This document shows, one piece after another, positions 57,817 to 60,003 of a stretch of 60,003 nt of DNA. Source of the DNA: Anaerolineae bacterium. GTDB lineage: Bacteria > Chloroflexota > Anaerolineae > UBA3071. The notes under the pieces were generated by a model. It was not told the origin of the DNA, searched no databases, and saw only the letters and a program-made list of their open reading frames with translations. The DNA is taken from contig JARYMM010000020.1 in the NCBI GenBank assembly GCA_029907105.1, positions 1-60,003 on the forward strand, written 5' to 3'. Numbering within the stretch: position 1 is the first letter of the stretch; the number at the start of each line of letters is the position of its first letter. The translations under genes and the position numbers were made by a program.

Positions 57817-60003
57817 CTATCTCATCAACAGCGGGAGATACAAGTGCCAAATCGGGAGCGGCGTCATCGTCGGCGTGCTCGATGGTGTCGGCGTACGCGT
57901 CGGTGTGCTTGTCGGACTGTTCGTCGGCGTGGCCGTTGCTGTGGGCGTGAGCGTCGGCGTGCTTGTCGGGCTATTTGTCGGCGTGGCCGTCGCTGTGGGC
58001 GTGAGCGTTGGCGTGCTTGTCGGACTGTTGGTTGGCGTGGCCGTCACTGTGGGCGTGAGCGTTGGCGTGCTCGTCGGGCTATTCGTCGGCGTGGCCGTCG
58101 CCGTGGGCAGGGCTGTGGACGTCGCCGTCGGCGTCCTCGTAGGTGTGTGAGTCGGCGTTCGGGTTGGCGTGTGGGTTGGCGTCCGGGTTGGTGTGCTCGT
58201 CGCTGTCGCCGTATGTGTTGGCGTCGCCGTCGGCGTTGCTGTCGCCGTTACAGTCGGCGTGGGCGTGGCTGACGGTGTACTTGTCGCCGAGGGCGTAGGC
58301 GTGGCACTCGGTTGCCCCACAGCGTAGCTCAGATCGCCGACAACGGTATGGCAGAAGCTCACGTGCGGCCAGCCGTCCTCGTCCAAAGCCAGAGATGGTT
58401 GGCGGCCACTGTTGGCCCGCCCTTCGGCAATGACTTCGATCTCCCACGCGCTGCCCGTCCAATGGGCATACTTGAGGGCCGGCCCTTGCCCGGCCTCCTC
58501 CTCCCCAGTAATATCTTGGAAGTAGGCGATGTGAGGACGGTCAGCGCTGTCCAGGGCCAACGAGGTATCTCGACCGGCACGGGGCCCATCGTCCACAATC
58601 TGGATGTCCCAACTGCTGCCCGTCCAGTGAGCGTACTTCAGGTCCTCGTTGGTGTAATCATAGTAGCTGATGTGCGGACGGCCGGCCGTATCCAGGGCCA
58701 GCGAGGTGTGTCCGCCCCATTTGCCCACGCTGTCTACGGTCTCGATTGCCCAACCGCTCCCGGTTTGATGGGCATATTTGAGGGCGCCGTTGCTCCGGTC
58801 ATGGTAGCTGATGTGGGCGAGGCCGGCGTCGTCCAGGGCCAGCGAGGTATGGTTGCCCACGTCACCCATGCTGTCTACGGTCTGTACGGCCCAGGTACTC
58901 GCCGTCTGGCTGGCGTACTTCAGGTCGTCGTTGGCGGCATCGTAATAACTGATGTGCGCATATCCCGCCTTGTCGAAGGCCAGGGAGGTATCCAGCACCG
59001 CGGTGAGATCCACCGTCTGGAACTGCCATCCCATGCCGTTCCGGCAGGCCAGTTTGAGGCTGTTCACCGTCTCCGTGTAGTGGTAATAGCTGATGCAGGG
59101 ATGGCCCGCGCCGTCCAGAGCAAGCGAGCCCGCGATGCCCACACTGTCCACGGTCTCCACAACCCAGGTGCTGCCGGCCCGATGGGCGTACTTCAAGCCC
59201 GATTGCGGCCAGAGGACAGAGTAGCTGATATGCGGCTGGCCCAGGGCGTCGAGGGCCAGCGAGCTGTCATCGCCTACCTCCTGGCCGTGGTCCACATTCT
59301 GGATGATCCACGCGCTGCCCGTCCAGCGGGCGTACCAGAGATCGTGGTTGCTGCCATCGAGGTAGCTGATGTGGGCGCGGCCGGCCGCATCCACGGCAAT
59401 GGAACTGTCCCAGCCAGTCATGCCAGCGCTGTCCACGGTCTGCCGACTCCACGTGGTCCCTGTCCAACGGGCGTACTTGAGATCAGAGGCGATGGCGTCT
59501 TGGTAGCTGATGTGTGGGTTGCCGGCGGCATCGAGGGCCAGCGAGGTGTACATGCCCGAGTATACATTATTGTCCACGGTCTGAAAGACCCAGGCGCTGC
59601 CGGTCCAGCGAGCGTACTTGAGGTGGTAGTTGGTGTAGTCGAAATAGCTGAAATGGGGGCGGCCAGCGCTGTCCAGGGCCAGGGCCAGATAGGTGCCCAT
59701 GTCTCCTGCGCTGTCCACAGTCTCGATGACCCACTGGCTGCCCGTCCAGTGAGCATACTTGAGGTCGCCGTTAAAGAGGTCATAGTAGCCAATGTGGGGC
59801 CGGCCGGCGCTGTCCAGCGCCAGCGAGGCAAAGGCTCCCCCACTGTCTACCGTTGCGGTGAGCCAGGAGGTCCCGTCGTGCCAGGCGTAGTGCAGCTGCA
59901 CGCACATGCCCCAATCCGGGTCAAACTGGCAGGAAGCGATGTGCGGCCGGCCTTCTTGATCCAGCACCAGCGAGGTGTAGTAGCCTGTGCCCTCGGTCGC
60001 GGC
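57817..60003 (-). CDS. Secreted tandem-repeat protein with Thr/Pro tail, partial
   Basis: The 5' end lies beyond the window; the frame is open to the edge. At least twelve ~47-residue repeats of the form [20 protein letters not shown], then [12 protein letters not shown] and a short variable end follow one another. They resemble the blades of beta-propeller-like surface proteins. A Thr/Pro region with four 18-residue tandem units ([16 protein letters not shown]) follows, and the protein ends [10 protein letters not shown], a tail I associate with exported Chloroflexota proteins. It is probably a cell-surface binding protein. Function is unknown. Confidence 0.75.
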   Translation of the reverse strand, partial: AATEGTGYYTSLVLDQEGRPHIASCQFDPDWGMCVQLHYAWHDGTSWLTATVDSGGAFASLALDSAGRPHIGYYDLFNGDLKYAHWTGSQWVIETVDSAGDMGTYLALALDSAGRPHFSYFDYTNYHLKYARWTGSAWVFQTVDNNVYSGMYTSLALDAAGNPHISYQDAIASDLKYARWTGTTWSRQTVDSAGMTGWDSSIAVDAAGRAHISYLDGSNHDLWYARWTGSAWIIQNVDHGQEVGDDSSLALDALGQPHISYSVLWPQSGLKYAHRAGSTWVVETVDSVGIAGSLALDGAGHPCISYYHYTETVNSLKLACRNGMGWQFQTVDLTAVLDTSLAFDKAGYAHISYYDAANDDLKYASQTASTWAVQTVDSMGDVGNHTSLALDDAGLAHISYHDRSNGALKYAHQTGSGWAIETVDSVGKWGGHTSLALDTAGRPHISYYDYTNEDLKYAHWTGSSWDIQIVDDGPRAGRDTSLALDSADRPHIAYFQDITGEEEAGQGPALKYAHWTGSAWEIEVIAEGRANSGRQPSLALDEDGWPHVSFCHTVVGDLSYAVGQPSATPTPSATSTPSATPTPTVTATATPTATPTHTATATSTPTRTPTHTPTRTPTHTPTRTPTATSTALPTATATPTNSPTSTPTLTPTVTATPTNSPTSTPTLTPTATATPTNSPTSTPTLTPTATATPTNSPTSTPTRTPTPSSTPTMTPLPIWHLYLPLLMR
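57911..58126. repeat. 54-bp tandem repeats in the Thr/Pro linker
   Basis: Four units starting with GTCGG(A/G)CT at 57911, 57965, 58019 and 58073. Each encodes 18 residues of a [15 protein letters not shown]-type linker. Unit similarity at DNA level suggests recent duplication and length variation. Confidence 0.85.

Overview
The window is high-GC bacterial DNA. Several traits suggest an uncultured, possibly Anaerolineae-like Chloroflexota: Thr/Pro-rich linkers on exported proteins, a C-terminal LYLPLLMR tail, many sugar ABC importers, and numerous Gfo/Idh/MocA and ROK proteins. This placement is inference; there is no rRNA or other marker gene here. Thirty-nine of 43 genes are on the minus strand. 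No tRNA, rRNA or CRISPR array was seen.

Layout. 0.2-3.6 kb: a papain-like amidase, a glycosyltransferase, and a TetR repressor with a co-transcribed epimerase. 3.8-5.5 kb: metG on the plus strand. 5.9-8.8 kb: a type II restriction-modification pair of visibly different composition, with a MITE directly in front. 8.9-11.1 kb: an aminotransferase/epimerase pair for nucleotide sugars. 11.1-26.6 kb: a 13-gene catabolic locus led by a ROK repressor. It holds deoC, three Gfo/Idh/MocA dehydrogenases, a sugar isomerase-like protein, an ABC importer with two different ATPases, an MttB-superfamily methyltransferase and a ROK sugar kinase. A consensus sigma70 promoter with an operator-like inverted repeat at its start site precedes it. 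26.6-32.9 kb: a three-gene envelope/glycan operon that includes a 1212-residue flippase-DUF2079 fusion. 33.5-34.4 kb: a hydroxyisobutyrate-dehydrogenase-like gene. 34.4-42.3 kb: a maltodextrin-type operon (two binding proteins, two permeases, a GH57 lipoprotein) with a near-consensus promoter and no ATPase of its own. 42.6-51.1 kb: lipid and envelope genes (DAG-kinase-like, hexapeptide acyltransferase, HpnA-like epimerase, radical SAM/B12 protein, GT39-like transferase). 51.2-53.7 kb: a GMC oxidoreductase with a Tat-exported small subunit. 54.1-60.0 kb: a hybrid histidine kinase and two secreted repeat proteins, the last cut by the window end.

The most unusual feature is at DNA level. Most gaps, and at least six coding regions, contain short arrays of degenerate 7-, 8- or 9-bp tandem units. 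Many are arranged as inverted pairs that could fold. In coding regions they are read in frame and fall in linkers, behind signal peptides, or at the junction of a gene fusion. Three copies of a ~228-bp MITE with TA target duplications, a two-copy CAGGTGACAGTCA palindrome and a GAAGCAATC element add to this repeat load. Most recognised promoters share a TTGACA-like -35 box and a 17-18-bp spacer.
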